NCBI GenBank assembly: GCA_002342545.1
Contig: DDQE01000064.1
Span: forward strand, 701-32,700
DNA from: Caryophanales bacterium UBA2450
GTDB lineage: Bacteria > Bacillota_I > Bacilli_A > RFN20 > CAG-826
Reading direction: 5' to 3'
Length of the DNA stretch: 32,000 nucleotides
The number at the start of each line of letters is the position of its first letter. Positions within the stretch are counted from its first letter, which is position 1. Below, one piece after another: positions 1-9,007 of the stretch. The position numbers were made by a program, and so were the translations under genes. The notes under the pieces were generated by a model, which was not told the DNA's origin, ran no database searches, and worked only from the letters and a program-made list of their open reading frames with translations.

Positions 1-377
1 GCAACTTCAATATTATTGTTAATTAAGAAACAATCATAAGGCCTAATACCTTCTAGATTGCCTCCATATTTATTAGTGAGTTCACATAAAGAGATGAAGT
101 CATCTTCTTTCATTAACGGATTATAGATAATTTCATCTTTATAAATGATTAATCCTCCATTAGCAAGAATCATCCCGTCTGGGGTAAATAAATCTAATAT
201 CTTAATTCTTTTAACTGAATGATATGGTCTAGCAGTTGATAAAAAAACTAAAACTCCTTCTTTTTGGAGTTTAGATAAATATTTAATTGACCTTTTATCA
301 AATCTAGATGGGCTTTTAGAATGATCAAATAAAGTCCAATCAATATCGCAAAAGATAATCTTTATCTTTTTATTCAT
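1..377 (-). CDS. HAD-superfamily (Cof-type) phosphatase, N-terminal part, cut by window edge
   Basis: The minus-strand frame is open from an ATG at 377 to the window edge (125 codons, C-terminus missing). HAD motif I is at residues 11-18, DIDWTLFD, with the nucleophile/acid pair Asp11 and Asp13; the usual Gly after the second Asp is Trp here. LSTARP at 46-51 is motif II, with the phosphate-binding Ser/Thr. The following ILANGGLIIY stretch is typical of Cof-type HAD enzymes (sugar-phosphate or flavin-phosphate phosphatases). The ATG overlaps the stop of the upstream membrane-protein gene by eight bases, so the two are probably co-transcribed and translationally coupled. The substrate cannot be told: the cap domain lies outside the window. 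Confidence 0.8.
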   Translation of the reverse strand, partial: MNKKIKIIFCDIDWTLFDHSKSPSRFDKRSIKYLSKLQKEGVLVFLSTARPYHSVKRIKILDLFTPDGMILANGGLIIYKDEIIYNPLMKEDDFISLCELTNKYGGNLEGIRPYDCFLINNNIEV

Positions 378-1068
378 TATCTTTCCTTTTGTTAATAGCG
401 ATATTTTCTAAGCGATATAGAAAACATATTCCAAAAGCAATAATAAAGAAACCGATCAAGAAGAGAATAAAATATCCTCCTCCAAATCTAAAGAATCCAT
501 AGATATCATAAGTCGTGCTAGTCGATCCATCTGGATTTAAATGTGTAAAGACATTAGTGATATAAAGCACTGCATATAAAACAATTGGAATAAGAGAATA
601 AAAACACATATACCATTTGATTTCGACTTTTCTTTCTAAAAATAAGAAAGGAATTATCGCTAAAAGGGGAGTAATTAAATGATTAAATAACCCAGCGTTA
701 TTATATAGCATCCACCAATCAGCTCCGAGTTGAGGAGATAAATATAAAGCAGTGACAAAAAATGTAATCGTGATTTGACTAATAAAAACAAGTTTAATAA
801 TAAATAGCCATTTAGGTAATTTATCTACTTTGTAGATAATGCGATATAAAGCACATATCAAACAGACAACACCAATAAATAAATTACTTAATCCAGTGTA
901 GGTAGTTAAAAATGGGATAGATGCTAGTCGAGGTAGATTTACCATAAATCGGAAATCAGTAAAAATAGAGATTAATCCAAAAAGCATTGATGCAAAGGTA
1001 ATTAATTCTAAAATCGATAAAGCAGTAAATCTTTTTTGTTTCATTAGAAATATAATAGCATTATACAT
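370..1068 (-). CDS. Six-segment integral membrane protein, Pr6Pr-like
   Basis: About 232 residues with six clear hydrophobic segments. The segment TTYTGLSNLFIG and a later NHLITPLLAIIPFLFLER resemble the conserved Y-F-T-x-x-S-N-L and H-x-x-x-P motifs of the Pr6Pr / FAR-17a-AIG1-like membrane family, whose biochemical role is unknown to me; the assignment rests on recalled motifs only. The ATG at 1068 has no Shine-Dalgarno sequence. A TATAAT box on the minus strand (1065-1060) lies inside this start region, so the true start may be the internal ATG at 1044 (MKQKRF), which gives a normal basic N-terminus followed by the first membrane segment. The gene overlaps the HAD gene downstream and is divergent from the phosphoesterase gene. 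Confidence 0.65.
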   Translation of the reverse strand: MYNAIIFLMKQKRFTALSILELITFASMLFGLISIFTDFRFMVNLPRLASIPFLTTYTGLSNLFIGVVCLICALYRIIYKVDKLPKWLFIIKLVFISQITITFFVTALYLSPQLGADWWMLYNNAGLFNHLITPLLAIIPFLFLERKVEIKWYMCFYSLIPIVLYAVLYITNVFTHLNPDGSTSTTYDIYGFFRFGGGYFILFLIGFFIIAFGICFLYRLENIAINKRKDNE

Positions 1069-1132
1069 CAAAGTATTGATGTTATTTTTATCTTAAGTGA
1101 TATAAAATGTTTGGCGAAAGGTGCTATAAGAA

Positions 1133-2299
1133 ATGAATAAAAAAACTATATTATTGTCATTCCCTTTATTTTCTCTCGCTCTTACTAGTTGTGGACAAGT
1201 GATGAATTGGGAAGACAATCTAGACAAGTATGTTGTTGCTATGCAATATCATGCTGATTTTAACATTTTGCAGTTAACAGATATTCACTGGAATGTGAAT
1301 ACATCAACTGCAAGTTCAAAACAATATCTAGATAAAGTAATCAAAGAAGCTGATGCTCATATTAAAGAAGCTGACGCAACTGCAAAAATTGACCTAATAG
1401 AACTTACTGGCGACCAATTTATGCTCGCTAATACTTATCACGTTAAAACCTTTGTGGAGTATATGGAAACTAAAGCAGTGGAGTATGGCTTCAAATACGC
1501 GATAATTTGGGGCAATCATGATAGACATGGACTTTATAGTCCAAACTGGTTAGCGGATCAATATCGTAAAGCCGAACATTGTATCTATATTGAACCAGAA
1601 GATAATTTATATGGCCGTAGCAACTTTGTTATTAATCTAACTGATACTGGAGAAGTAAGCGGTACAACTGCCTGGCAAATTGCAAATTTAGATTCTGGTG
1701 CCTCATTCTCTGAATCTCCACTCGCTATTGGAAGAAATTATGATTATATTCGTAAAGATCAAACTCAGTGGTGGATTAAACAAAATGAAAGAGCTGGGAA
1801 CGCTCCTACAATTGCCTATTATCATATTCCACAACAAGATAACCAAGTAGCGTGGAGCTTAGTAAGAGAAGGTGGAGCGACATTTAAAAACAAATTCTTT
1901 AAACTAGAAGGATTTGGTGATGCAGATAAACCAGATTATGCTTCTGACTTTATTACAGAAGGAAGAAAAAAAGGCACACTCAAGGGTGCATTTATGGGAC
2001 ATGCTCATAATGTCGACTGGACTGTTAATTATGAAAATGTAGTTATTGGTTTAGGCGTTAAAACAGGACCAGAGTTATATTTTGCTCATATTGACCCAAA
2101 AAGTTCTGATAAAGATATGACAGATGGATTAGCAAGTGTTAATGCATCTTTACCTGTTGATAAGCAAATCAATGAAAAATTTGATTTAATTGGTGCATCT
2201 TTAGTCACTATCAAAGATGCAAATAGCTTTGATTTAGAACACTTATACTATAACGTTAGAGAAGGGGCTAACGATTTCGTTAGATGGGTGAAGTGGTAA
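1133..2299 (+). CDS. Calcineurin-like metallophosphoesterase, lipoprotein
   Basis: 388 residues. The N-terminus is a lipoprotein signal peptide with lipobox LTSC (Cys20), so the enzyme should be anchored on the outer face of the membrane. All metallophosphoesterase metal motifs are visible: D-x-H as LTDIHWN (Asp50, His52), GD as LTGDQF (Asp94), GNHD at 127-130 and GHAH at 289-292. The family hydrolyses phosphomono- or diesters with a two-metal centre; the substrate here is unknown. A weak GAAAGG ribosome site precedes the ATG. The stop codon overlaps the start of the next membrane-protein gene (TAATG), so the pair is probably one operon and may share a cell-envelope role. Confidence 0.9.
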   Translation: MNKKTILLSFPLFSLALTSCGQVMNWEDNLDKYVVAMQYHADFNILQLTDIHWNVNTSTASSKQYLDKVIKEADAHIKEADATAKIDLIELTGDQFMLANTYHVKTFVEYMETKAVEYGFKYAIIWGNHDRHGLYSPNWLADQYRKAEHCIYIEPEDNLYGRSNFVINLTDTGEVSGTTAWQIANLDSGASFSESPLAIGRNYDYIRKDQTQWWIKQNERAGNAPTIAYYHIPQQDNQVAWSLVREGGATFKNKFFKLEGFGDADKPDYASDFITEGRKKGTLKGAFMGHAHNVDWTVNYENVVIGLGVKTGPELYFAHIDPKSSDKDMTDGLASVNASLPVDKQINEKFDLIGASLVTIKDANSFDLEHLYYNVREGANDFVRWVKW

Positions 2300-3306
2300 T
2301 GAAAAAGTTCTTTGCTAAGGAAAATTTCTTTCCTTCAACATTAGACAAAAAACAAAGAATTCAATCTTTAGTTACTTCTTTAATAATGATTGTTTTATTT
2401 GTATTTTCTTCTTTTACGTTCTTTAACATGTTATATTCTTTCGCTGATGTTTTAGGATCTATTGTTAGCGGTTCTCCAGATGTGGCGATAAAAGACTTAT
2501 TAAGAGCGTTACCTTTATATCTATCATTCTTTATGAGCTTATGGGCATTATTTTTAGTCCATGCTTTCCGTAAGGGTAAAGATGATGAATATAGATTAAA
2601 ATCTATTTTTAGAAAAGGGATTGCCGTTTTATCTATCTCTGGATTTAACTTCTTATATATCTTAATTATGAGATTTGTTGGTAAATACTCTTCTTTAGTA
2701 GAAGGAAGCCCATCAAGTCTATATCCTTTAGATGCTTTATTATATTCAGTCTTATTTATTTGCATTGGAGTTTGTGCAATTCTTTATATCAAAAGATTTA
2801 AAGAAAAGCTTCCTTATACTGTTCCTACTAGACCAATAGCATGTATAGAAAAGAGACATACTAGATTCTTCTATTGCTTTGGTGTTTCTTTATGGACACT
2901 TATCGCTTTATTTGGCTTAACAGGTGCAGGACTAACCATCTTTGTTTATGACTTCAAACATGAATATGCGTTCTTTGGGATCGCAGTTATCTTCATTTAT
3001 CTTCTTTCTCCAATCATGCTTGCTTTTTGGGAGTTCTACTATAACGAACTAAAAGAGGAGAAAAAGAAAGAATTCTTATTACCTGTTTCCGTTACTTCAA
3101 TGGTGGTTTCGGCAATCTTTATTACATTATATTTTGTAGCTTTAAAGACTAACATGGACGCCCCAAATAACGCTGGATTTGGTATGTTCCCAATCACCTT
3201 TACAGCGACTGCAAACTACGGCACATTAGTGGTGGTTTTCACTCCTGCAATCGTTTCGATAGTAGCCTTCATTAGAGCGATTGTTGCAAAAATTAAAGAA
3301 CAATAA
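2299..3306 (+). CDS. Eight-segment membrane protein of unknown function
   Basis: 335 residues from the ATG at 2299, which overlaps the phosphoesterase stop as TAATG; an in-frame ATG 15 bases earlier (2284) is also possible. Roughly eight hydrophobic segments alternate with short basic loops (for example KRFKEKLPY and KEEKKKEF), typical of an integral membrane protein with no large soluble domain. I recognise no family motif. The tight coupling to an extracellular lipoprotein phosphoesterase suggests a related envelope function, but this is inference only. It is followed by two possible terminator hairpins. Confidence 0.7.
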   Translation: MKKFFAKENFFPSTLDKKQRIQSLVTSLIMIVLFVFSSFTFFNMLYSFADVLGSIVSGSPDVAIKDLLRALPLYLSFFMSLWALFLVHAFRKGKDDEYRLKSIFRKGIAVLSISGFNFLYILIMRFVGKYSSLVEGSPSSLYPLDALLYSVLFICIGVCAILYIKRFKEKLPYTVPTRPIACIEKRHTRFFYCFGVSLWTLIALFGLTGAGLTIFVYDFKHEYAFFGIAVIFIYLLSPIMLAFWEFYYNELKEEKKKEFLLPVSVTSMVVSAIFITLYFVALKTNMDAPNNAGFGMFPITFTATANYGTLVVVFTPAIVSIVAFIRAIVAKIKEQ

Positions 3307-3345
3307 TATTGGCTTTTAGCCAATAAGATGATATTGGAATTTTAT

Positions 3346-3385
3346 AAAAAATGACGTTTTTAGACTCTCTATAGACGTCTTTTTT
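3346..3385 (+). terminator. Probable intrinsic terminator after the membrane-protein gene
   Basis: GACGT (3353-3357) pairs with ACGTC (3375-3379), flanked by A6 upstream and T6 downstream (3380-3385). The loop is long (17 bases) and an alternative AGAC/GTCT pairing exists. The symmetry of the A and T tracts would let it work in both directions. A smaller hairpin, ATTGGCT/AGCCAAT at 3308-3324, directly after the stop codon has no T-run. Confidence 0.5.
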
Positions 3386-3481
3386 GCATATTTTTAAAAA
3401 CATTATTTGAAAATTTTTTTACCATACAGAGAGTAATAAATTTTTTAAAAAACACGTAGCAACCCTAATCTTTTTACCAGA

Positions 3482-3508
3482 ATTCTCAAAATTAGAGAGT
3501 GTTTTTTT
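3482..3508 (+). terminator. Second terminator-like hairpin
   Basis: ATTCTC (3482-3487) pairs with GAGAGT (3495-3500), with one U-G pair and loop AAAATTA, followed by G and seven T (3502-3508). The AGAGAGT string occurs also at about 3427 and, inverted, at about 3364, so this 280-base gap holds a small family of related stems. No gene was seen between 3307 and 3584. Confidence 0.45.
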
Positions 3509-3539
3509 AATTCTCTTTTTCTGAATTTTATCTTTAGAG

Positions 3540-3567
3540 CACGTATATGTTTACACGTATATATAAT
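3540..3567 (+). promoter_or_regulatory. Promoter with a direct repeat in place of the -35 box
   Basis: A perfect TATAAT lies at 3562-3567, ending 17 bases before the ATG at 3585. No -35 box is found at the normal distance. Instead a perfect nine-base direct repeat CACGTATAT occurs at 3540-3548 and 3554-3562 (14 bases start to start), covering the -35 position. A direct repeat there suggests binding of an activator; this is inference. Confidence 0.45.
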
Positions 3568-3584
3568 ACTTGGCGGAGAAATCG

Positions 3585-4505
3585 ATGAATAAACTTCTGT
3601 TGACTTACATTCTCACAATTGGAATCAGCGGTGTCGCTGGAGGAGGGACAGGTATTGTCCTAAAGCGAACACTAGGCCCAGTTGATGAACATTATCCACC
3701 AGGATTTAATCCAAAGGAATTCTCCCCAGATATCGAGTCTATTATGAATAAGTATAATAAGCTCTCTGATAAAACAATATCTGGAGTTAGGTCGCTCTCT
3801 GATTCTGACATCATCAATATTTGTTTCGAAAAATATCGTAATCAAGAATATTGCTGGTCTATAGGCTCAGGTAACGCGAACACGATTGTTACTCAAACAA
3901 TTAGGAATGCCCAAATTAAAAATGGGGATGAATACTTCGAGGAACAATTATCTTATTCTTCATTGGTTGATGTTGCTAAAAGAACATTGCAGCACGGTAA
4001 AGATGGAAATCTAGACTTGTATGAAGGTGGATGTAATGGGCCAGAAGAAGCGGTTTATCCTCAAAATCCTTCAAAAAATTTTAATAAAGAAGAATACAAA
4101 GAATTTTTGGGTAAAACTCTTGATGAAATGTTTATCTACATCATTTCTGAAAAGACAGTGCTTGATAGTTCAAGATCCTCAAAAGGAGATGAACACGTAT
4201 TCAAGTTTGACCTTAATCCAAACTTATCCACGTTTTATTACAAAACACAGATGAAGAACATTTCTGGATTAAGCAACCTTCCTCCATTTAGCGAAGTGAA
4301 ACTAGAATTTACAGTTGATACTAACTTAAATCTAAAACACTTACTTGTGGATGAAACTTATACAGCCACAAAGGAAGGAATTCCAGTCCCTGCGAAAACA
4401 CATAATATTATCGATAATTATTATCACGCGGGAGAGCAAATGGATATTCCTCCATATAGTGAAAATATCAATTACAGCGCATTATTGGCGCTAGAGGAGA
4501 ATTAA
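3585..4505 (+). CDS. Membrane-anchored extracellular protein of unknown function (first of a pair)
   Basis: 306 residues from the ATG at 3585, chosen because GGCGGAG sits eight bases upstream; an in-frame TTG at 3570 has no such site. The N-terminus is a single membrane segment (about residues 5-25, Gly-rich) without lipobox or signal-peptidase site, so the rest should be anchored outside the cell. The C-terminal third, about residues 200-290, reads as alternating beta strands (EVKLEFTVDTNLNLKHLLVD), a pattern reminiscent of LolA/LppX-like lipid-binding folds. That is an impression of fold, not a family match. It is followed after four bases by a 1218-aa protein with the same kind of anchor, so the two form a transcription unit. 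Not recognised. Confidence 0.7.
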   Translation: MNKLLLTYILTIGISGVAGGGTGIVLKRTLGPVDEHYPPGFNPKEFSPDIESIMNKYNKLSDKTISGVRSLSDSDIINICFEKYRNQEYCWSIGSGNANTIVTQTIRNAQIKNGDEYFEEQLSYSSLVDVAKRTLQHGKDGNLDLYEGGCNGPEEAVYPQNPSKNFNKEEYKEFLGKTLDEMFIYIISEKTVLDSSRSSKGDEHVFKFDLNPNLSTFYYKTQMKNISGLSNLPPFSEVKLEFTVDTNLNLKHLLVDETYTATKEGIPVPAKTHNIIDNYYHAGEQMDIPPYSENINYSALLALEEN

Positions 4506-4509
4506 TGTC

Positions 4510-7500
4510 ATGAACAAAAGACTTAAGAAATTATTAAAAAGAACAGGAATAGTCACTACTGGTATTGTTGCCTTTGGTGGAGCTGTCATTGGTGGATATA
4601 TTGTTACACCAAATAGAAGCAAGCTAATCGATGTTACTGTTCAAGAAAGAGAAAAGACTCTCTTTGAGAGATTTGTTGAAAAACTAACTAAAGATGTTGG
4701 CATGGCCGAAGATGAGACTAGTGAAGAAGAACAATATTTAAGTGCAAAATTTGCAGGACTTACTAGTGGTGAGAAGTTCCAAATCACTTATAAGAAAGAC
4801 AAAGAATCTACTTTCACTAATACAATCACCATTGAAGAAGGTGAACTTGACTTTAGAATGTCTGCTTTAGCGATGTCCGCAATCGAATTTAATGTCGATT
4901 TAGGCGTTGATTATAACGGTAAATACTTACCAGTTACAATTGGTCACTTCGGTGATGAAATGTATTTCAGATTAAAAGACATGAAGATTAAAATGACAGA
5001 TTTCAAATTAGAAAATCTAGCCACAAAATATCTTCTTGCTTTTGCCGCTTACGCTAATTTAGATTCCGCTTCTTTATTTTCTGATTTAGGAACATTGATC
5101 AATGAAAAATTAGGTGGCTTATTTGATAGTTTAATTAATGGTGATATCGGTGGAGCTACTGCTAATGAATCAAAAACTGATGCTACTAGTGAAGAAGAAG
5201 CAGGATTTGATTTTTCAAGTCTATTATCCACTTCACCAAAAGAATCTAATAGAGGCGATTACACCGTCTTCTCTTTAGGTGAAACTGAAAAAGTCGGTGG
5301 ATTAATGATTAATCTTGTCGCTGATAAGGATTTATCCTTAAAAAGAGTGGAATTAGAAAATTTAAACTTTGGCACAGTCTCCATTAACGGAGCGATTGAT
5401 GTCGAAGTTAAACCTTACGATTCCTTTACTTATCCAGATTTAAACAATTATGTTGAAGTATTTAACTATACTGCTTTAACTGGTAAATTACTTTCTATCT
5501 TAAAAGAAGGAAACCAAAAATTTGGTTTAGAATTCGCTTTAGATTTAGATAACGTTGTTGAAAGTGTCACAACTGATATTGCCAAAGTTAACGGCTCAAT
5601 CAATATTGATTTCGATAAATTATTAGATTTAAGTCAATATGTCTCTTCTCCAGATAAACCAGAAAAGCCAGAAGATTATAAAATGGTTGGTGAACTCAAA
5701 GATGTGGGATTCAACTTACAATTAGACTTAATTGGTCAAAACAATGTTGAATACGCAAACTTAGATTTAGCGTTTGCTAACGGGGAAGGCTATTTAAGAT
5801 TTAATGAACAAGAAGATGAAAACGGTGAAAAGTCTTCTGTTATGAAATTATATTTTGATACTGAAACCATGAACTGGATTTTATCCAAAGTCCCAGAATT
5901 AATCGATGGTTTATCTCAAGATAGTGGCACCGACACTATGGAAACATTATCCAAATTCTTATCTGAAGAATTAGTTGATTCCATTAACACTTTTGATTTC
6001 TCATTTATCTTAGATATGATCAAAACACTTAAAAATGATGAAACTGGATTTGAATTAGGTATTGATTTATCTAAATTAAATATCGGTGAAAACGCTGAAG
6101 TCACTATTAGAGTGGATAATGATCCAGATTACTTTGAAGATTATTTCGATTTAGAAGCTTTAATTACTTCTTTAAATAGCAAACCTTCATTAAGCGAAGA
6201 AGAACAAGCTCAATTAGATGCTGCTATTGCTAGTTTCCAAGAAAAGATGAGCGCTATCAACAATAGTGGTCTTGATATTGATGTTAATGGACTTGCCTTT
6301 GGTAACTTCGCTTTAGAAGCTAACTTAAAGACAGCTCCATTTAGCGATCCAGACTTAGGTGAAACTTCCTTATATCAATCCACTAAATTCATCCCTGATG
6401 TTGTTGATCAAGTCACTGAACTTGCTAATGTTAAGAAAACTGGATTCAAAATCACTGGTTCTATGTTAGATAATGACAACTTGGGTATTAGATTTAACGG
6501 ACAAGGTTGTTTAGATAATAACGACGAAGTCAAAGAAGGCTTTGGCGATATGCACATTGATCAATATAAATATAGCGGTAACCAAGTTTGGGCAACTCAT
6601 GATATGTACGTCAATGTTACAAACTTAGCAAGTAACGTCTTAGAATATGACGCTGTTGACTCTAACGGAAAGACCGTAAAGAAAAAGAACAACCAAAACG
6701 AAGCTTTATTCATCTACGGCGATCCTGATGATGCGAATAATTCTGTGAAAGGAAAAATGAAGCTTCAAACATTCGCAGATTTAATTGATGTAGTGATGAC
6801 CTTCATTGATGAAGAAGGTAATAATCCAAAATATACCAAATTCTTAGCGCCTATTACTAAACTCTTAGGTATGAATAGTTTAGGAAGCATTATCGATAGC
6901 AAAGACTATCTCTACTTTGCAAGCAATAATCTTCTTAAGAAGATTGACATCACTGAAAATTCTGAAGGAACGGAAATTAAAGTGGTGATCAATAAGAATA
7001 TGTTTGGTATGAATTTACCTGCTGATATCGCTATTTCCATTAACACTAAATTCAATAACGAAGGTAAACAAGAATTACATTCCTTAGTCATTAAAGATTT
7101 AATTCTTTCTAATAAAGAAAATGCCTCTAAACTCAATTTAACATTTGAATTAGAAGATTATAACAATGGCACTTTAAATAGAATTCATAAAGGCGACACC
7201 TTCATGTCTCTTGATGGTATCAAGACCTTATTACAATTAGGTATCAATACCACCAAAGTGAACTTCTATCACTTAACCGCCGAAGCTTTAATTAGATTAG
7301 GTTCTACCTCAATTATCAAACCAGACTTAAAAGGCATTAACTTCTATGTCTACGTTGATGGAGTACATGTGAAGGTGTACGGCACAATCGATGAAATTCC
7401 AACCATTATCGCTATTACTGTTGATGATGCCTTAGGAACTAAGAAAATGGCTGCAGAATTCTCCTTTGAAACTTATGATGATGATAGCGACGACAAAGTT

Positions 7501-8166
7501 GGCGGTATCTTCAATATCAGAAGATTCTTCAAATCAGAAGATACTGAAACTGAATGGACCGGATTCTTAAAATGGACAACACATTATTTCCATGTTCAAG
7601 ATTGCTACCATTATCGCTGCGATAGCACTAACTTCTTAGATAACATCGCCCAATACTTAATTACTGGCTTAATTGGTATTAAACCATCAATCTACTTAGA
7701 TGCTTTAAATAAAGAAAATAGTGGTTCTAGCGAACAAAAACCAGCTGGTAAATTCACTAACGCCTTTACTTCTACTGGATTTAAGTCTTATCAACAAAAT
7801 GGTAACGAAGTCATTCAACTTGGCTTAAATCTTAACGAATTAACTGGTATTAATGCCTTAAAAGAAGTGGAAGCCACAATTACTTCTCAACACATTGATT
7901 ATGAAGGTAGTTCTACTGGTATGGATGTTATTGGTAGTTTACACGCTACAATGAGAATTAACTTTGCTACTATCTTTAACATCAACATCACTTTAGATGC
8001 TGCTGTTGCAGAAGCTGTTGTTACACAAGCACAATCTTTAACTAGATGGAATGCTAAAGCTAATACTGGATTTGAAGCGTTAACTACTAAAGTTATCTCT
8101 GATAGTAACTTCAATAATCCAGATAACCCAGCTCGATACACAATTAGAACTGAGTACTATAAGTAA
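4510..8166 (+). CDS. Very large membrane-anchored extracellular protein with repeated beta-rich modules
   Basis: 1218 residues. A basic N-terminus (KRLKKLLKR) is followed by one hydrophobic segment (about 12-32), with no lipobox, LPXTG or C-terminal anchor, so the protein is probably tethered by its N-terminus with nearly the whole chain outside. The ectodomain is acidic and Asn/Asp-rich. It seems to repeat a loose module: a strand pair (FNVDLGVDYNGKYLPV; FNLQLDLIGQNNVEYANLDL; FYVYVDGVHVKVYGTID), a short aromatic strand such as YLRF or MYFRLKD, then a helix. Near residue 1030 there is a His/Cys cluster DCYHYRCD, which could be a disulfide or metal site. Candidate roles are lipid or envelope-polymer transfer, or adhesion; none is proven. 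A ribosome site GAGGAG precedes the start, and a strong hairpin ends the gene. Confidence 0.8.
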   Translation: MNKRLKKLLKRTGIVTTGIVAFGGAVIGGYIVTPNRSKLIDVTVQEREKTLFERFVEKLTKDVGMAEDETSEEEQYLSAKFAGLTSGEKFQITYKKDKESTFTNTITIEEGELDFRMSALAMSAIEFNVDLGVDYNGKYLPVTIGHFGDEMYFRLKDMKIKMTDFKLENLATKYLLAFAAYANLDSASLFSDLGTLINEKLGGLFDSLINGDIGGATANESKTDATSEEEAGFDFSSLLSTSPKESNRGDYTVFSLGETEKVGGLMINLVADKDLSLKRVELENLNFGTVSINGAIDVEVKPYDSFTYPDLNNYVEVFNYTALTGKLLSILKEGNQKFGLEFALDLDNVVESVTTDIAKVNGSINIDFDKLLDLSQYVSSPDKPEKPEDYKMVGELKDVGFNLQLDLIGQNNVEYANLDLAFANGEGYLRFNEQEDENGEKSSVMKLYFDTETMNWILSKVPELIDGLSQDSGTDTMETLSKFLSEELVDSINTFDFSFILDMIKTLKNDETGFELGIDLSKLNIGENAEVTIRVDNDPDYFEDYFDLEALITSLNSKPSLSEEEQAQLDAAIASFQEKMSAINNSGLDIDVNGLAFGNFALEANLKTAPFSDPDLGETSLYQSTKFIPDVVDQVTELANVKKTGFKITGSMLDNDNLGIRFNGQGCLDNNDEVKEGFGDMHIDQYKYSGNQVWATHDMYVNVTNLASNVLEYDAVDSNGKTVKKKNNQNEALFIYGDPDDANNSVKGKMKLQTFADLIDVVMTFIDEEGNNPKYTKFLAPITKLLGMNSLGSIIDSKDYLYFASNNLLKKIDITENSEGTEIKVVINKNMFGMNLPADIAISINTKFNNEGKQELHSLVIKDLILSNKENASKLNLTFELEDYNNGTLNRIHKGDTFMSLDGIKTLLQLGINTTKVNFYHLTAEALIRLGSTSIIKPDLKGINFYVYVDGVHVKVYGTIDEIPTIIAITVDDALGTKKMAAEFSFETYDDDSDDKVGGIFNIRRFFKSEDTETEWTGFLKWTTHYFHVQDCYHYRCDSTNFLDNIAQYLITGLIGIKPSIYLDALNKENSGSSEQKPAGKFTNAFTSTGFKSYQQNGNEVIQLGLNLNELTGINALKEVEATITSQHIDYEGSSTGMDVIGSLHATMRINFATIFNINITLDAAVAEAVVTQAQSLTRWNAKANTGFEALTTKVISDSNFNNPDNPARYTIRTEYYK

Positions 8167-8177
8167 TTTCTAAAAAT

Positions 8178-8233
8178 AACCCTAATATCTATAACTTAAG
8201 TGTGATAACATATCTAAGGATATTAGGGTTTTT
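8178..8233 (+). terminator. Perfect 12-bp stem ending the large-protein unit
   Basis: AACCCTAATATC (8178-8189) pairs perfectly with GATATTAGGGTT (8219-8230), followed by further T (to 8233). The loop is about 29 bases. The 3' arm ends only eight bases before the ATG of the PAP2 gene, so the structure is at once a terminator for the gene upstream and part of the 5' region of the gene downstream. Confidence 0.7.
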
Positions 8234-8238
8234 AATTT

Positions 8239-8955
8239 ATGAATTCTATGTTAAAAAAATATGGATATTTTATCGCCTCAGCGGTATTGCTATTGATATT
8301 TATTGTTTTTACTATCTTAGTGAAGACTGTGGATGTAACGTTCATTAATTATGAGAACGCTTCTAATTCGTTTTATTTGGGGTTTAGTAGCTTCAACTTT
8401 AAATTCTCTGATTTAGTTAACGAATTCGGTAAAGCTAATTCGATGAATAAAATAAGCGACATCATCCTTTATTTATCTTTCGCTTATATCTTGGGCTTAT
8501 TTATTTTCGCTTTAATTGAATTAATTAAAAATAAATCATTTAAAAAACTTAATATGAATTATTATCTAGTTTTAGGTGGATATGTTATTACAGTAGCTTT
8601 CTATTTTGTCTTTGAAGTTGTAAAAGTAAATTATTCGCCAGAATCCATTTATGCCCAAATGAAACCCAGCTATCCATCTAGTCACGTTTTATTAGGCTGT
8701 ATGTTCTATTTACTTAATACTTTTACAGCGATGAAACTATTAAAGCCTGAAAAAGAATGGATCAAACCATTAGTGTTTGCCGCTACTGGAGTTATCTGCT
8801 TGTTATTAATCTTCACTAGAGCGTTATCTTCTAAACACTGGCTAACCGATATAATTGCCTCAATAATCCTAGTTTCTAGCTTATATACGTTATTTATTGG
8901 TGTTCATCATAAACTCGTCCCTATTAGCCCAAAAGAAGCAAAAGAAATAGAATAA
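8239..8955 (+). CDS. PAP2-family membrane phosphatase
   Basis: 238 residues with about six membrane segments. The PAP2 signature is present: a lysine-containing stretch before PSYPSSH (motif 2, about residues 143-149) and RALSSKHWLTD (motif 3, His200 and Asp204 as the catalytic pair). Motif 1 (K-x6-R-P) is not clear. Family members dephosphorylate phosphatidic acid, phosphatidylglycerol phosphate or undecaprenyl pyrophosphate at the membrane surface; which one cannot be said. The start at 8239 lacks a Shine-Dalgarno sequence at proper distance, and an alternative ATG lies at 8248. Because a terminator stem occupies the immediate upstream bases, expression may depend on read-through. Confidence 0.85.
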   Translation: MNSMLKKYGYFIASAVLLLIFIVFTILVKTVDVTFINYENASNSFYLGFSSFNFKFSDLVNEFGKANSMNKISDIILYLSFAYILGLFIFALIELIKNKSFKKLNMNYYLVLGGYVITVAFYFVFEVVKVNYSPESIYAQMKPSYPSSHVLLGCMFYLLNTFTAMKLLKPEKEWIKPLVFAATGVICLLLIFTRALSSKHWLTDIIASIILVSSLYTLFIGVHHKLVPISPKEAKEIE

Positions 8956-8956
8956 T

Positions 8957-8992
8957 AAAAAACCATTCATCACAAGGGTGAATGGTTTTTGT
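8957..8992 (+). terminator. Strong bidirectional terminator
   Basis: AAAACCATTCA (8959-8969) pairs with TGAATGGTTTT (8979-8989), followed by T. It separates the PAP2 gene from the convergent histone-like gene and can serve both strands. Confidence 0.85.
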
Positions 8993-9007
8993 TTAATTCT
9001 TAATTAA

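Noticed and set aside
2361..2765. 134-aa minus-strand frame inside the eight-segment membrane gene
   Set aside because: It is antisense to a clear membrane protein, lacks a ribosome site and has shadow-like composition.
4510..8166. The large protein as a known LPXTG adhesin
   Set aside because: There is no secretion cleavage site, LPXTG or C-terminal hydrophobic anchor, and no Ig-like or Cna-like repeat pattern.
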